Below are positions 21,881 through 34,285 of a stretch of DNA of 64,000 nt, piece after piece. Below the pieces are notes generated by a model. That model ran no database searches, was not told the origin of the DNA, and saw only the letters and a list, made by a program, of their open reading frames with translations. The translations under genes were made by a program, and so were the position numbers. The DNA is taken from contig JAEMBT020000001.1 of assembly GCA_018873245.2 (NCBI GenBank), forward strand, positions 10,326,220 through 10,390,219, in the 5' to 3' direction. Every line of letters starts with the position of its first letter. Position 1 is the stretch's first letter. The stretch comes from Archegozetes longisetosus (Eukaryota; Arthropoda; Arachnida; Sarcoptiformes; Trhypochthoniidae).

Positions 21881-22302
21881 ATTATAACGTTAGAATTTGC
21901 TAAGGAAGACTGTTTTGAAAAACAAAATAATGGATACTTATCAATCCATAGAGTTTGAAAATTTTGAAACTATCTGTATGATGGGAATGCAATGATTCAG
22001 ACAGAAGATTCTTTCAATGTTTAGTACAGATTTTGGAAATATAGTTTTCTAGTTAGAACTTTCGAGTAGTGAAATAACTTTCGATATTTACATTAAGGAC
22101 CAATACTTAGAGGTAATTGACATACATTTTTGACCTATTCTCAACCAAAACAGCATTTTTTGCGAATGTTGTACAGAAATTTACAAAATAGTAATATATA
22201 AGATAAAAAGCTAATGCTTCTTATATTTACTTAAGTTTTTACAAAATTTCTTTTATTTATCAAAGTCAGTTATGGTTTGAATGATCTAATAAGTCCTAAT
22301 AC
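21881..22302. other. No gene seen
   Basis: AT-rich spacer between the MITE and the transposase remnant; nothing supported. Confidence 0.45.
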
Positions 22303-22570
22303 TCAGTGCGACTTTTATTACAATCAATAGCTTGTTTAGGTTTATTAATAATAGAGTTGACCACATTGATTCTGGTAAAATAGTCTCATCTAATATTTGA
22401 AGGTATCGTTCACTATCAAAATGGCCGTTAATTCTAACTAGAGGATCCATACCATTAGCACTCATTATACTGAAAACCGATACAGATCTATCGTCAAAAT
22501 TTACTGTAGTTTTAATATAGCGCTTATCAAATTCGGTCCTAACGGGGTGCCGAACTAGCGTGAGAACAGT
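22303..22570 (-). mobile_element. Tc1/mariner transposase fragment
   Basis: The minus frame reads RTEFDKRYIKTTVNFDDRSV, then SVFSIMSANGMDPLVRINGH, then FDSERYLQILDETILPE. This aligns by eye to the Tc1 block (KxTVKFGGGSVMVWGxxSANGxGPLVRI...YLxILExxLLP) that carries the second catalytic Asp region; the GGGS is degraded. No terminal repeats found. Confidence 0.7.
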
Positions 22571-22879
22571 AGAGTCTGTTTGTAAAGTATCTCGCCCACG
22601 AATATGGGTTTATAATTACTGAGCCAAAAGTAGATAAAAACATGGAGAATCCAAAAATTGTGAATGAAACTAATAGAATATTTAAACTATAGAATTGGGA
22701 ATGCAGAAATTTTAATTTACAAAATCAAAATCATAAAAATGTTAATTTATAAAATTAGTTTTACATAAAATAAAAAAGTTAAATGAATTATAATAAAATC
22801 GAAAATTTGAAGTCTTAGCCAAAAAAGTTTAAGAGGAATATTTTCCATTACATACAATATTGATGTATATTAGAAATGG

Positions 22880-24140
22880 TCTCGAATTTGTTGAGTTGCA
22901 TATTGACTCTTTGAATGTGATTGCAAGTGTAAATTCCATCCAGCTGCACCTACAAAACCTATTACCGACTTATATCCATTGTTAAATGCACTAGTTAAAG
23001 ATTTAATATGATTATTAATTTTGATATATTTTTAATCTTGAAGGACCTTTATCATCATCATCTAATTCTAAAATTAAGATTTCATAATCTTGATATTCCT
23101 TTGATTCCTTCTGCAAATTTATATATCTTAGGATATACCTTCCGAATTTCCTGATTCAATCCATTATTCAATTTAGAAATCCTTCTAAATAATTAATCGT
23201 TTGGTTCTCTAAATTGTAATAATGGTTCCACAGTACTTTTTCAAATCTAACAGCTGGTGATAAACGGGCATTCCAGGCATAATTTAAAACTTATCGGCTG
23301 CTGACATATCTTCTGGAGATTCATTTTGAATCGTTTCGAAACTTTTTGATATAATGGTTATAGAGGTGAAAATGTCACTGCTGCAACTCTTTTGACCAGT
23401 TTGTCTACAAATTGATTTTCTTTATATGCAATACTTAGTTGTAAATTTTGAGTTTTAGGCCAGATTGATTATGAAAAATGAAACAAACATCCATGAACAT
23501 CAGCGTTTGGGAGAGATGTTTTAATAGCTTGAATCGCTGACATTTTGAAAGTTTGGAGTACTGAAAACTAAATTTTGACTTGTGACAGCACTTTTTAAAA
23601 GTCAAAATAATCTTTTTAACTAGTAATAAGTTTCTCTTGACTTAATAGCAATGCATATACGAATGGCATCATCATTTCATTTATATTATCTCCAACTCTA
23701 ATCTTATATATTCTGTAAAGTGTGTACAGTTGGAAAATTTATTTGCGAGCTGAAAAAATGTTCCATTCATAAACACACATTTACTGTTGCATTACAACTT
23801 TAAAAATTCTTAGGTTTCAAATACCGATATTTTATTCTCCATTCCACCATTAACCAACAAGAAATCTTAATTTTTTAATGATTTATACCATTCACCGCTT
23901 ATCCGAATATCTACTCTAGTTTTAAGTAATTTGGAATTTGAGATCTTTGTTCTCTATATGCAAATGAGTGAATGTTTTCATAGGAAATAACGCGTCGCTA
24001 ATTTGATCTTCATTGTCGACTTCCTTCAATTCTTCATTTCGGTTTCTTATTACAACTTTGAAAATCTGTTTAACTGGCTGATGTGGTTTTTCCGATAGAA
24101 CTCGTTCAATTGAGATTTCATTTCCACTTTCAATAATCAC
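22880..24140 (-). mobile_element. Decayed MULE (Mutator-like) transposase
   Basis: On the minus strand, in order: QLYTLYRIYK, MMPFVYALLLSQEK, MSAIQAIKTSLPNADVHGCL then FHFS, IWPKTQNLQLSIAYKENQFV, DKLVKRVAAVTFSPL, then WNARLSPAVRFEKVLWNHYY and NLENQTINYLEGF. This is the MULE DDE order (Y.lha, AL, A...FP.a...GC.FHf.qaiwrk, R.laal.fvP, WN.y...RTNN.vEG). Several stops and shifts are present. The open frame at 23922-24140 lies where an N-terminal region would be and may be part of it. Confidence 0.7.
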
Positions 24141-24372
24141 TATCTAGTGGTGATGCACATTAATAGGAGTGAATTGATGCTCATAATTAATTCAACTGTT
24201 GTGTTACACACCTCGTGTTTACTCTTCCTGTAAGAAACAGCTCCTGGTCTACTGATCTTAAATAAATTGTTTTTATAGACTAACACTCTCGTTTTATTTG
24301 TAATTTACAAGAATTTAAAATCATTCATTTTAAATAAATTATATAAAGAAAACACCCACTGGTGTCAAAGTA

Positions 24373-25434
24373 CGTGGGGATTCAAAAAGTATTCTTCCTG
24401 ATATATAAGCAAGTGAACTACAAAAATTATCTTACATCTAAGCCATAACGTTACGCAATTTTATAGACTAAAGCACAGGTCAATTGCAGCAATCGTACAG
24501 ACATTTATAGTTGATTAGTTGATATGATCTCAATTGACAATCCACTCATGTTAATCTATCAAGTTCAAAAATTTTCACTGCTTTAGTTTTAATATATAAA
24601 ACGACATCTGTTTTGATGAAAAATTTATTGAACAAAATATCTTTAACATATTAATCATTTTGAATTATAAAACCAAAAGCAGTGAATAACTTTGAACTTG
24701 ATGATAAACATGAGCAGATTCCCAATCGAGATCATATTAACTAATCAGCCAAAATGTCTGTATGCTTGCTGCAATTGATCTGTGCTTTAGTCTATAAACT
24801 TGTGTAACGCTATGGCTTAGACGTAGGATAATTGTTTGTAGTTTGGTCGCTTATATGTTATATAACTTTTTGAACCCCCCACATAGTGATGGACAAGAGG
24901 CTAAACCCAAGACTAATGCTTAGCTCTTAGCTTTAACTCCCTTAAAATTTTTAGCCTTAACCTTAGCTTTTAGTCTGCTATTCTTGACTTCAGCTTAGCT
25001 CGAGCTAACCCAAAGTTAGCCTCAGGTTAACCTCTTAACTTCAGTTCTATTATTTAGATTAACAACTAACAACTATAAATATATAACGTTATATTTTTTA
25101 ATGCAAATCAATCAAATATTAAACCTATAATTACTTAAAGTTGAAATTATTAATATCAACAAATATTAATCATATAAGACAGTGTTTATCATTTTAAACA
25201 TAACTTTCATCAACACAATAAAAATATGATATTTGTTTGAAATTGATATGTAGAAAACTAAGAGGTTAACCAGATTAACTCAAGCTTTAGCTCTTAGCCT
25301 TAACCCGCTAAGAACCTCATAGCCTTTAGTTTTAGCCTAAGCAAATTCTTTTAGCTTTAGCTTTTAATCTGAGCTCAGCTAACCTAATAGGCTAAAGGTT
25401 AGCGCGCTAAAATGTCCATCTATACCCCCACATA
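24373..25434. mobile_element. Foldback element with long terminal inverted repeats, split by a hAT element
   Basis: Arms of about 160 bp (24373-24535 and 24715-24883) are complementary: GTGGGGATTCAAAAAGTAT at one end, ACTTTTTGAACCCCCCAC at the other. Flanking TA on both sides (AGTA before; ACATA after 25430) fits a Tc1/mariner-type target. The outermost bases of the right arm are duplicated by a hAT insertion (24884-25424). No transposase. Confidence 0.75.
24884..25424. mobile_element. 541-bp hAT-type MITE built of TTAGCTTT-like repeats
   Basis: Ends TAGTGATGGAC and GTCCATCTATA; perfect 8-bp duplication CCCCCACA at 24876-24883 and 25425-25432. The sub-terminal DNA is rich in degenerate AGCTTTAGC/TTAGCC units on both sides. 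Nested in the tip of the foldback element. Confidence 0.87.
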
Positions 25435-26056
25435 ATCTACTATTGAATCAATACTGAGAATTGTTCCTTAAGTTAGATTTTATATAAGTCCAATTTTTAA
25501 TACTCAAAAGTGCATTCTATAACTAAATCTTTCGATTGTAAAAATTTTATGACTATTATTTCTATTATTTTGGTTCTAATCTTTGAAATTTCTGTTTCTA
25601 AGATTTCTATTTTTAGCCTTCTATTTTTAAATTTCTACTTTTTTAATACTATTTTTTGGTGTTTTATTAAAAAAATATCTCTACTAGGTGCCGGTTACCA
25701 AAAATATGTATTTTTAAAATAAGGATTTCATATTTAGGTGATTACCTAAATAATGGGAAACTAGATGTTTGACAATAGGTTATAACAAATTTTTATTATA
25801 AACAGTTTTGCTTTAGTTAAATCTTAAATATTGAAAGATATACTGAATTGGAAGACTAAAATAAATTTCTACGAAATATGTACTTACAGTTCAAATATAA
25901 AAATTGATTTTTAAAGATCTTAAGTTTTTGATTTCAAACGCTTGACATCTAATTTATTTAAATGAAAATTCTGAAGTTTAAAATAAAAACTTCTGAATAG
26001 CACTAGTTTCTAGCTAAAAATAACTTATATATCATTTTTAATAAACTTCATCTATT
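25435..26056. other. No gene seen
   Basis: Very AT-rich; the open frame near 25510-25722 is T-rich low-complexity sequence without recognisable content. It contains the 3' flank of the transporter gene. Confidence 0.5.
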
Positions 26057-28183
26057 TCAGTTCAATACATAAACTCTATTATCTACAAGCGTTTTAATAG
26101 ATTTCGAAGTTTTTCTTATTATATTAAGAATAATGCAGAACAAAATACTACTTATTGAAAGATACGTCATTTCAATTATTATGAAAGCTATTGAATGTTT
26201 CTCAATAAAAGTGCCTAAAATGAATGGTGAGAACAGGTTGAGAGAGCCAGAAGCAAATGTTAGTATTGTTCCTATTGTATTAGTCATCTCAATGTATTGT
26301 CTTAAGAAAGCGAATATCGCCGGAAACATTGCAGAGAAGCCGAAACCCACTGTTGCGCTCGCGATCCATACGAGAGTTATAGCGTTTTGTGCGAATATTA
26401 GAATAACTATTCCTATGATAGAAATTGATAAATGATATGCAATCATGTGTTGGGGTTTTATTTTGATAGCTACGAAAATACTGATTCCACGACCGATAGT
26501 ATAAGCCGTAGCCTTCGCTGATATTACTTCTGCTGCTTTACTAGCAGTCAAGTGTATAGTGGAGTACTGATAGTAAGTTGATTCAAATTGTAAGAATGTA
26601 GCCTCTGACGCATTATACGTTGACATGCACATAGCCATCAAAGCTATCACCAGTTTACGCGGACTTTCTTTTCTGTCAAATAGTTTCACATCTGAATTGC
26701 TTTTATTTTCTTTCAGAATAGAATTTCTTTCAGGAATCTTGTATCTCTTTATGACAAACATGAGCATTAATAAGATGGGAACTTTAAATAGAAAAAGAAC
26801 AGATTATAAAAATGAAGAACAGTAAGTGCAATAATTGTTTCAGTTGAGAGTGAAAATGCTATGATTTTTACCTAAATATGAAAATTTTAAACTTTCTATT
26901 GAAACTGCAAATAAAGCATTTCTCCTTTAAACAGTAATAAAATATAACTCATTAATTATTAAAACTTTCGGATTATGCATATATTTTCTAAAGAGTGCAT
27001 GAGATATAAAATAATCTGAATTTTAAGATAAATTTTCTTAATAAGAGGTAGTCAATAATCGAAAATGAATTATTGACTTGTAGGAAACAAAATTTTATCT
27101 AACTTCTCCACAAGTTTGTTATGTTCCTGAGATCAAAGTCTAAAATCTTAATCTGTTTATCCTCGAATGGGTATGATATAATATCGTCATGATATGGAAG
27201 AAAGTTATATGGCATTAAAGTTTTGATATGAAAGCAATCACATTACAAACAAACTTTTCCTCTAAATATTCTGTTTTGGAATATGGAATATAGTAATTGA
27301 TAGAATTAATCAAAGTAAAATTTATCATTATTTACATGAAATCTGAATCGAACCACAAATAAGGTAAGGTATTTTGAGCTTAGACCTTCTATCAATATTA
27401 TCTTCAATAATAGTTGAATTAACTGTTGGCAATATAACTCCAGAAGATGTTGAATATTCCGTCTCATTCGGATGGTTATTATATTCACCCGTCAGATAAG
27501 GTTTAGTCACTAAAGGAGATAATATAGTTCCGACTCCAAACATGAACTGTAAGAGCTGTAGGATTGAAGCACTATTTTTTCGCCACATCTCCATTAGCCA
27601 TACATTTACAACAGCAGTCCAAACTCCTATTCCAAGTCCCTTCACAAATCCACATATATATAATGCCCATAATCCAGGTGAATATGGTATCAGAAACGAT
27701 GAAATGCTCAGCATCATTAAAAAAATTGCTGATGTTATCTGTCGATTGAGCCATTTGTAAAGAAATCCGACTGAAAATATTTAATTAAATTAACTTATCG
27801 ACAAAAGATTTCTTTCAAAAATACAGAGTGTACTTTTGTGAGAGTAAATTTCTGATTATCGGATTATATCATTTATTGTTGAACTTTACTTTAAACAACT
27901 ATGACAACAATACTCACAAAATGAACCGACGAGAAAGCCGACTGTAATGAAAGTTGAGAACAAAGATATCAAATTAGTCGAAGTATTTAGTATATGCTTC
28001 ATGTCAACCAAAACTAGACCAAACATCGAGAATGTCATTCCCTTCAGGTATTAAAAAAAGAATTCAAATAATCTTAAAAGAACGGCTGATAAATATTTTC
28101 ATAATTACAAAACCAGCTTGATTCAAGCACATAATCACTGTATAAGCATATTTATCCAAGTTTGAAGATTTTATTTTTTCCAT
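26057..28183 (-). CDS. MFS transporter, sodium-dependent glucose transporter 1 / MFSD4-like
   Basis: Four exons with consistent phases: 28183-28109, 28041-27918, 27770-27336, 26781-26057, giving 452 residues. Splice sites are GTAATT/GAAG, GTGAGT/TTTCAG and GTAAAT/TTAAAG. The N-terminus MEKIKSSNLDKYAYTVIMCL leads into membrane segments; residues such as GLGIGVWTAVVNVWLMEMW and FMFGVGTILSPLVTKPYL match the family motifs after TM4-5 (GxGxGxxDxxxNVxxLxxW ... QxxHFxFGxGAxxxPLxxKPF). Exon 4 encodes the C-terminal six helices (for example SATVGFGFSAMFPAIFAF). Likely a plasma-membrane sugar or small-solute carrier; substrate not deducible. The large extracellular loop carries NHPNETE-type glycosylation sites. 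No stops or shifts. Confidence 0.82.
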
Positions 28184-29149
28184 CTATTTTTTAGATTTCT
28201 TCAGCTTATAATTGTTCTAAAAGCAATATTTCAATTCTTTACAGATGAAGAGGTGAAATTTTTGAAAGGAATACTTATATAAACTTTAAAGGTTCTCGCA
28301 AAAACCTGTCAAAATTTCAATTTTCAGCTAGAAATTTCAAGCTTAGTGGAATAAAAAGGCAAAGTTCTAATAGTTTAACTGTATTCTACTTATAATTGCT
28401 TCTACAGTGTAATGACAGTAAAAGCTTTCAACATAACTTAAAAACTTATAACCTTAAGTTGTGTATTAAGTAGAATCACTTTTAAGTGTTTTGTGATAAC
28501 TTATAAAAACATTTAGATATGATCTAATCTAAGTATTCAATAGAATTTGCTTTGTAAATTTATACTCTAACGTTTGTTGCACTAGACACTGTATACTAAA
28601 TATTCGATCTAAAAATAAATGAGTAGTTAATTTCAGAAAATAATAATTTTCTAGATAAAGGTTCAAAATTTTTAGTAATGAGTATTTATGAACAACAATT
28701 ACATGGATAAATAATATACAGAAAGTAGAAGTGCGGTGGTTGTGGTAAGCACCAATCAAAACGCTGCAACACGCCCAATGGGACGGATGGAGTTTTCTGA
28801 TTGGTTCTTACCACGAAGACCGTCTTTTCGATACTTTTCATCTAAGTCATTTTTTACTATAAATAAGTTTATTTTGTAAGAGATGAAAAATTTGAACTGT
28901 TTTTCGAACAATGTAAAAATTTTCGTGAAATCGCAATTCTCACGAGTCACGTAAATCACACCACGAGTCACATCACTCGAAATAAAATTGATTTTAAAAA
29001 TAATTATATTGAAACAATAATAAAAACGTTAACAAATATTTAATAATGGATAAGGCTCGACTTATCAAGAAGCAACATCGATTGATCAAGTGAAAACAAT
29101 GTGTCTTTGGTGTGATGATCAACCGGACAACTACTCACTCAAAGAATGA
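28184..29149. other. Upstream region of the transporter gene
   Basis: AT-rich to 28700, then a more GC-rich patch with the CCAAT palindrome at 28742-28814. No gene supported; small frames here are unconvincing. Confidence 0.45.
28742..28814. promoter_or_regulatory. Palindrome with paired CCAAT boxes
   Basis: Arms GTGGTAAGCACCAATCAAAAC and its near-complement GTTTTCTGATTGGTTCTTACCAC enclose about 30 bases that include CCCAATGGG. CCAAT motifs therefore face both directions between the transporter (minus) and the broken gene starting near 29.1 kb (plus). It may be a bidirectional promoter element or simply a tiny inverted-repeat transposon. Confidence 0.4.
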
Positions 29150-29867
29150 TGGAGGGCGAAGAGGAATGGTGGCGACAGTTGGAACACATTCCCTAGCCAT
29201 GGAAGACCTTTGGCCGCTATTGCTCCGTGGGTGCCATCACCGGTCTGGTCACCTCGGAGTTCGCCCATCTTCTCCCCAACAAGGTCACATAGTGACTTTG
29301 ATGTGTTGGATGAAGATGCTTTGAGTTTTTCCAGCTACGGACGTAAGCTATTTGTTAATTTAGCCATTTTAACTCCTTACTAATTCATTTTCTTTTCTTT
29401 TAGTTGATCAGAAAGGACTTAATTTAACTTTCGATGGTGGAGAAGTTCCAACAGAAGATGGGGTATTCGAGGAGCTGGTTGAAGGAGACGTCGAGGACGA
29501 ACAAACGGATATTCAACAATACAACGCGTTGCAGTAACAACATGAAGACTTGCGGGAAAATTTCGACACTCTTCATGGGACGCATCAGAATCTCGTACAT
29601 CTACATGAACATGTTCACCAGCGACGTCAGCACCTTCAAAAAAGCTACGATGGCCTCTACGCTATGTATGAAGAACTTCGCCGTCAACACCAGAGTAATA
29701 CATCTTTTTTGTTGACTGAAATACTATCTTTACAAGTCAATGTGACAGAGAAAGCGAAAGGTCGCGGTAAATACAAGTCTAATGTCCCAGTTTTAAGTGA
29801 TCAAATTAAAAACAACTCCATGTCCGTAATTTTGATTAATAATAAAAATAATGGCGTCGAACATTAA
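29150..29867 (+). pseudogene. Broken two-exon gene of unknown function, C-terminal coiled coil
   Basis: A frame from 29150 reads SPRSSPIFSPTRSHSDFDVL then DEDALSFSSYG to a donor GTAAGC at about 29343. The acceptor TTTTAG near 29402 continues in phase: LDQKGLNLTFDGGEVPTEDG, an acidic stretch, NALQ, a TAA stop, then QHEDLRENFDTLHGTHQNLV and a His/Gln/Arg-rich helix (HEHVHQRRQHLQKSYDGLYA) to TAA at 29865. A TGA at about 29147 blocks the 5' side. Coding sense on both sides of the stops and a plausible intron argue for a recently broken gene; base composition is clearly higher in GC than its surroundings. Family not recognised. Confidence 0.5.
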
Positions 29868-31917
29868 GTAGCATTGCATAATATAGGAAAATACTTTACA
29901 GATAAGTACATACACTCTGCAAAGAAGTTGTCTACATTTTAGATTCCACTACACATGATTGTGCTTGATATTTTTTCTTGATTTCTATTTAATTGTTTTG
30001 TAAATATAGTAATACTAAACAGATATATTGAAAGATATCTCAAACATTGAATATGAATGATCAATGTATTTAGTTCATTGTCATAATAAAATAAACTTAA
30101 TCAAGTATATTGTGTCTTTGCCTAAGATATGGTCTCTGGGCGACACTAAGGCTGACTCAGTCCTCAGGCTCACAAGTCTGGTGCTCTTGCGGATGCAATG
30201 CTTTTAATTCTGAATGAGAATTTGAAGCGTGATTTGGTAAGTGATGCGTGTCTTCGCGGACCTGTTGCAGTGTTCACCTATAGGGCAAAAGTGTACTCGT
30301 TCCTGTTTTTGTAAAGGAGAGACTTGTTGGAAGCACTAGATAAGGAGCACTACCGCAAGTCCAAAATGGGATCGAAAGCTAGAATAAAATAAGTTAAAAT
30401 ATAAGTGGAGAGCACTTTATGTGCAAAGAGAAAACTGAACGATATTTGTTAAATTTTGAAGCTTTTTTGTACAAATGTTAGACAAAGGGTTTAGTACAAT
30501 CTGAAACTGGTGTCATGTGCACAAATCCAATGAGACTCTAGCCGGACTAGATATGGACTCGCTATGATTTATGCTCAGGACACCAGTTTGGGAATAGGGG
30601 ACTAGAGGTCAACGTTAGGATTAGAATATTTTGACTTTGCTTACAATTCCTCTTTGTTTGACTTAATTTAATTTAATTTAATTAGCTGTTGCGCGTAAAT
30701 ATAATATATAATAATTTATTGATAAGATAGACTACTCTCTAAAAATTATAAATAATAAGTAATTACTTATGGACCTCGACTGAAAATAAGAGGTCTCGTG
30801 GGAAAATATCCAAACAAAAACACCTAACGACAGAATATTGAACAGTGAAAATTCTTTAAGTTATTAGAAATACTTTATGATAATCTTAATCTCTAAGAAT
30901 TTTTGTTGAACTATTTCGAGAAATAGGTTATAATTTAGAGAGAAAATTCCTTCTTCAGGATATAACAATAAATCCTAATATAAACATATGCCATAAAAAT
31001 CAATATGATTATCTTAAGATGCCAAAACTAATAAACACAGATTCACTAGTTTCTTTATGTTAAAATAAATAACTTTGTATAGAAATTTTTCAATAATTTC
31101 CTTAGATGAACCTTAGTGTTTTTGTCGCTGACTTATTCTTGTATATACATAAAGGCGTAGACTCGAAGTTGTCTTAGTAGATAAATTAATTTGTATAACA
31201 TACATTAGTTTTTCAAAATTAAATTTTTTTATATTATGTCGCGGTGCCCTAAGTAATAAAAGCTATTAAAATTTTAAAAGTTTTAATAGTTCTGCATTTT
31301 AAATCATATTAGTTTTTATTTGTTGACAATTGATGCAAAACTGATAAATATCGAAAACAGTATTTGATATTCAATAAACAATCAGTGAGAACTATTCATT
31401 AAACGCTTATATTACCTAAATTAGAGCTAAAAATTGATCGGTGATAAGTAGAACCCAAACTCAATCTCAATTATTAGAATAATGACTTCCAAATAAGTAT
31501 TATAAAAACAAAAATTTTATTAAACCTTGAATTAGTTTATAAAAAAATATTGGTTTATTAAAGTTTTAAAAAGATTGAATGCATTAATTTTCAATTTTAT
31601 TAAGTTTCAGTTATTTTTCAGTATCAAGAAATTAGAAAAATATCTAAGAAACTCATATTTCTTCGGAATTAAGAGAAAAATACTTTAGAAGTTCATAAGT
31701 GCTTTGAATTTCTCTTGCATTGGACCAAAGTCAGAGATAAGTTCGCGACTTGAAGATAAAAAATTTTATCATGCAATAACTTATGACTAGCAGAAGTACA
31801 TCTTAATCTTGCTTTAAAGACATCTTTCAATTCGTTTGAATAATCATTAATTTTGAGCTGAATTCGTAAAATAAATTTTCAATTGTATAGAGATAGTATT
31901 TATTGATCTATTAAATA
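29868..31917. other. Mostly noncoding; possible coding relic at 30160-30390
   Basis: A GC-richer patch at about 30120-30390 has a frame reading ALADAMLLILNENLKRDLVS, then DACLRGPVAVFTYRAKVYS, with a stop shortly after; unrecognised and possibly a relic of the same origin as the pseudogene at 29150. The rest is AT-rich with nothing supported. Confidence 0.4.
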
Positions 31918-32128
31918 TCAGGTCGTCCGATAAGTTTTGTCGGTAAAGTTAAATTTCCAAGGATGATAAATTATTGTGTAGTATTTATTTACCAGCAGGA
32001 TAAACATTGATTGGCAATTATTCTGGTGACTTAATAAATTAATTGCGAGAAAAATAAAAGAAATAAAAAACGGACGAAAGGAGTTTTTTCTTCTACATGC
32101 TGACGACAAAACTTTTCGAACGACCTGA
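31918..32128. mobile_element. 211-bp mariner MITE
   Basis: Termini TCAGGTCGTCCGATAAGTTT and the complement of TCAGGTCGTTCGAAAAGTTT match mariner-type ends; TA flanks both sides (31916-31917, 32129-32130). The open minus frame inside is incidental. Confidence 0.85.
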
Positions 32129-32939
32129 TAATGGAAACTACATAGGATTTCTACGATTAACTATGAAAGATAGAAAAACATTTATAAAATTATTAAAGTA
32201 ATCAGTGTCTAAAGAACTCGAGAACTAACATTCTTAATAGAGTTTTCTGTAACGATCATATGCATTAGCACACCAGTCATGATCAGAATGATATGACTGA
32301 CAAATTTTTACAACCCGTTCAGCAGACATGGTTCTCATAAATAGCTGATCTGTGATCCTAATTGATATCTATTGCTTTCACTTGTTTTTATGACTTGAAT
32401 CAGCATTTCTTTCTGTTATAATTATTGAGGCTATTGTCAGAATCACAATCTGAATCATTAATTTGAAATTAAGTGAAGGGGTCAATGTATTACTAGCTTA
32501 AATATTATTGTAATTTAAATAATAACTCGATTTATGCTCTGTCTTTCACTAATTTGTATTGTGAATTTTGGATCAACTTTGTATACAAATTTTGAAACTA
32601 CCAGGTATGCCTAATCAGTAGTTTCGTACGCGTTTATAAGATAAATATCTGGAAAATATTCTATCTTCTCACTTCGAACTGAAATTATAATCAAATCGAG
32701 ATTTGATATAACATTCCGACAGATTTTAGTGGCTACTGAGGATGATTATGAATCTACAGATAAAAATCTTCGACAAATTCATCACAAAGTGATTTAGACT
32801 CAGTTTAAAATTAGAGAAATAATTCAATTTTTTACACAATCCTCGAGAAATGTTCATTTAGAAATGCAACCAGATTGAGAATTTAATATAGGAAGGTTGG
32901 GACCTCAATCAATGTAGATTTTAGAGCATATGTTATAAA
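32129..32939. other. No gene seen
   Basis: AT-rich spacer between two MITEs; nothing supported. Confidence 0.45.
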
Positions 32940-33284
32940 TAGAGAATTGCGTTTGACTTTTTGTTACTTTTCTTGACTATTTTGACTTTAAAGGCAAAAA
33001 AGTCGAAAATGACTAAACACGACTTTTTCAACTTTTTTTTACTTTTTTGACAACAATTTTTACTTCTATTGACTATATTTGACCCCTAAGTTTAGTAAAT
33101 GAGTGTATCCATAGAAATATTCTAATTAAGAACTTTTTTTCAACTTTTTATTACTGTTATTTCACTTTATTTAGCTGACTTTTTTCGACTTTTTTCAACT
33201 TTTTCCAACTTTTTTTAACTCTTTTCATCAACTATTGTAGTCGATTTTTTTCAACTTTTCAAATCGACTTTTGTCAATGCTCTA
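32940..33284. mobile_element. hAT-type MITE of the GACTTTTT-rich family
   Basis: Ends TAGAGAATTGCG and CAATGCTCTA; flanking GTTATAAA / GTTATAAT is an 8-bp duplication with one change. The interior repeats GACTTTTTTCAACTTTTT. A second, interrupted copy is at 58264-58992. Confidence 0.82.
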
Positions 33285-34285
33285 GTTATAATAAACATAA
33301 TTCTAGATAATCATCTGTCAAACTTCGCGATACTATACCTTTATTGATGGAGTTATTATTTCGATAGAGAAGGAGAAAATACATTAAGATCTTTTGATAA
33401 ATATGTATAACGAGATGAAACTCATTTTTGTGCTATTTTGAGATAATATGAACCTTGGCTGAAGAGTTTTGTTTTGTCCCCATGTTTAAATTATGAAACG
33501 TTTATCTAAACATTTGAGCAAAAACTTGTTGAGATTCAATTGATGTTTTTCTTATTTATGTTTACATGACTTATCTATTGATATGATTGAGCTTTTGCGA
33601 CATAGGTCGCTAAGTTAAATGAAGTTCAATGAGCTAAAAACTTTCAATAGTGCACAAGAAATAAATGCTAGAAATAAGTAGAAGAAAACTAAGCCTGTAT
33701 AAAAATAACTTGATTTGCAAGTTTTTGTTTCAAATACGTTCGATAAGGTAATCTTTCAGTGGTAATTATAAGTATTTATAATTCTCATACGATATCACAC
33801 TCGTAAAAATTATCAAAAATAAACTCACTCATTCAACTTCCACGAAGTGTTGATAAGATGTTACAAATTAATGATAGTATATCGTAAGTTGCATGTTAAG
33901 CAGTGAATTCTGCACATGCGCCTAAAACCGATCGTTTTATTAAATCATTCATCAGCACTTTACATGATTATATAGGAAACGGCTTAAAAGAGAAATGGCT
34001 TGATATGCAACTTACAATATGTTATAATAGATAAGTGTAATAATCAGTTAGATTAAGTGAAATAAATATTTTAACGCAGGCTAAGTTACTGACTAACGTA
34101 TTTAATGGTAGGTTAAATAAAAATTTTGAAAACAAATACAAAATGTGTTTCTCTTCAAGTCTTCAATGGTTATTTTAGTCAATTTGTTTTGCGTAATCAG
34201 AAAAATATTGAAATTTAAATAAACTAGTGTCAAACTGTTTGATTTGTTTTAAATAGGTTTTGAAATACTATTAAATTCATAATCA
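33285..34285. other. Spacer upstream of MED11, with a small foldback
   Basis: About 33884-34013 is a foldback: ATCGTAAGTTGCATGTTAAGC at one end, GCTTGATATGCAACTTACAAT at the other, probably a small inverted-repeat element. No gene seen in the remainder. Confidence 0.5.

Noticed and set aside
25510-25722. 70-codon plus frame rich in Ile, Phe and Ser
   Set aside because: Low-complexity T-rich DNA, with no upstream or downstream gene structure.
31918-32109. 63-codon minus frame
   Set aside because: Lies wholly within the mariner MITE.
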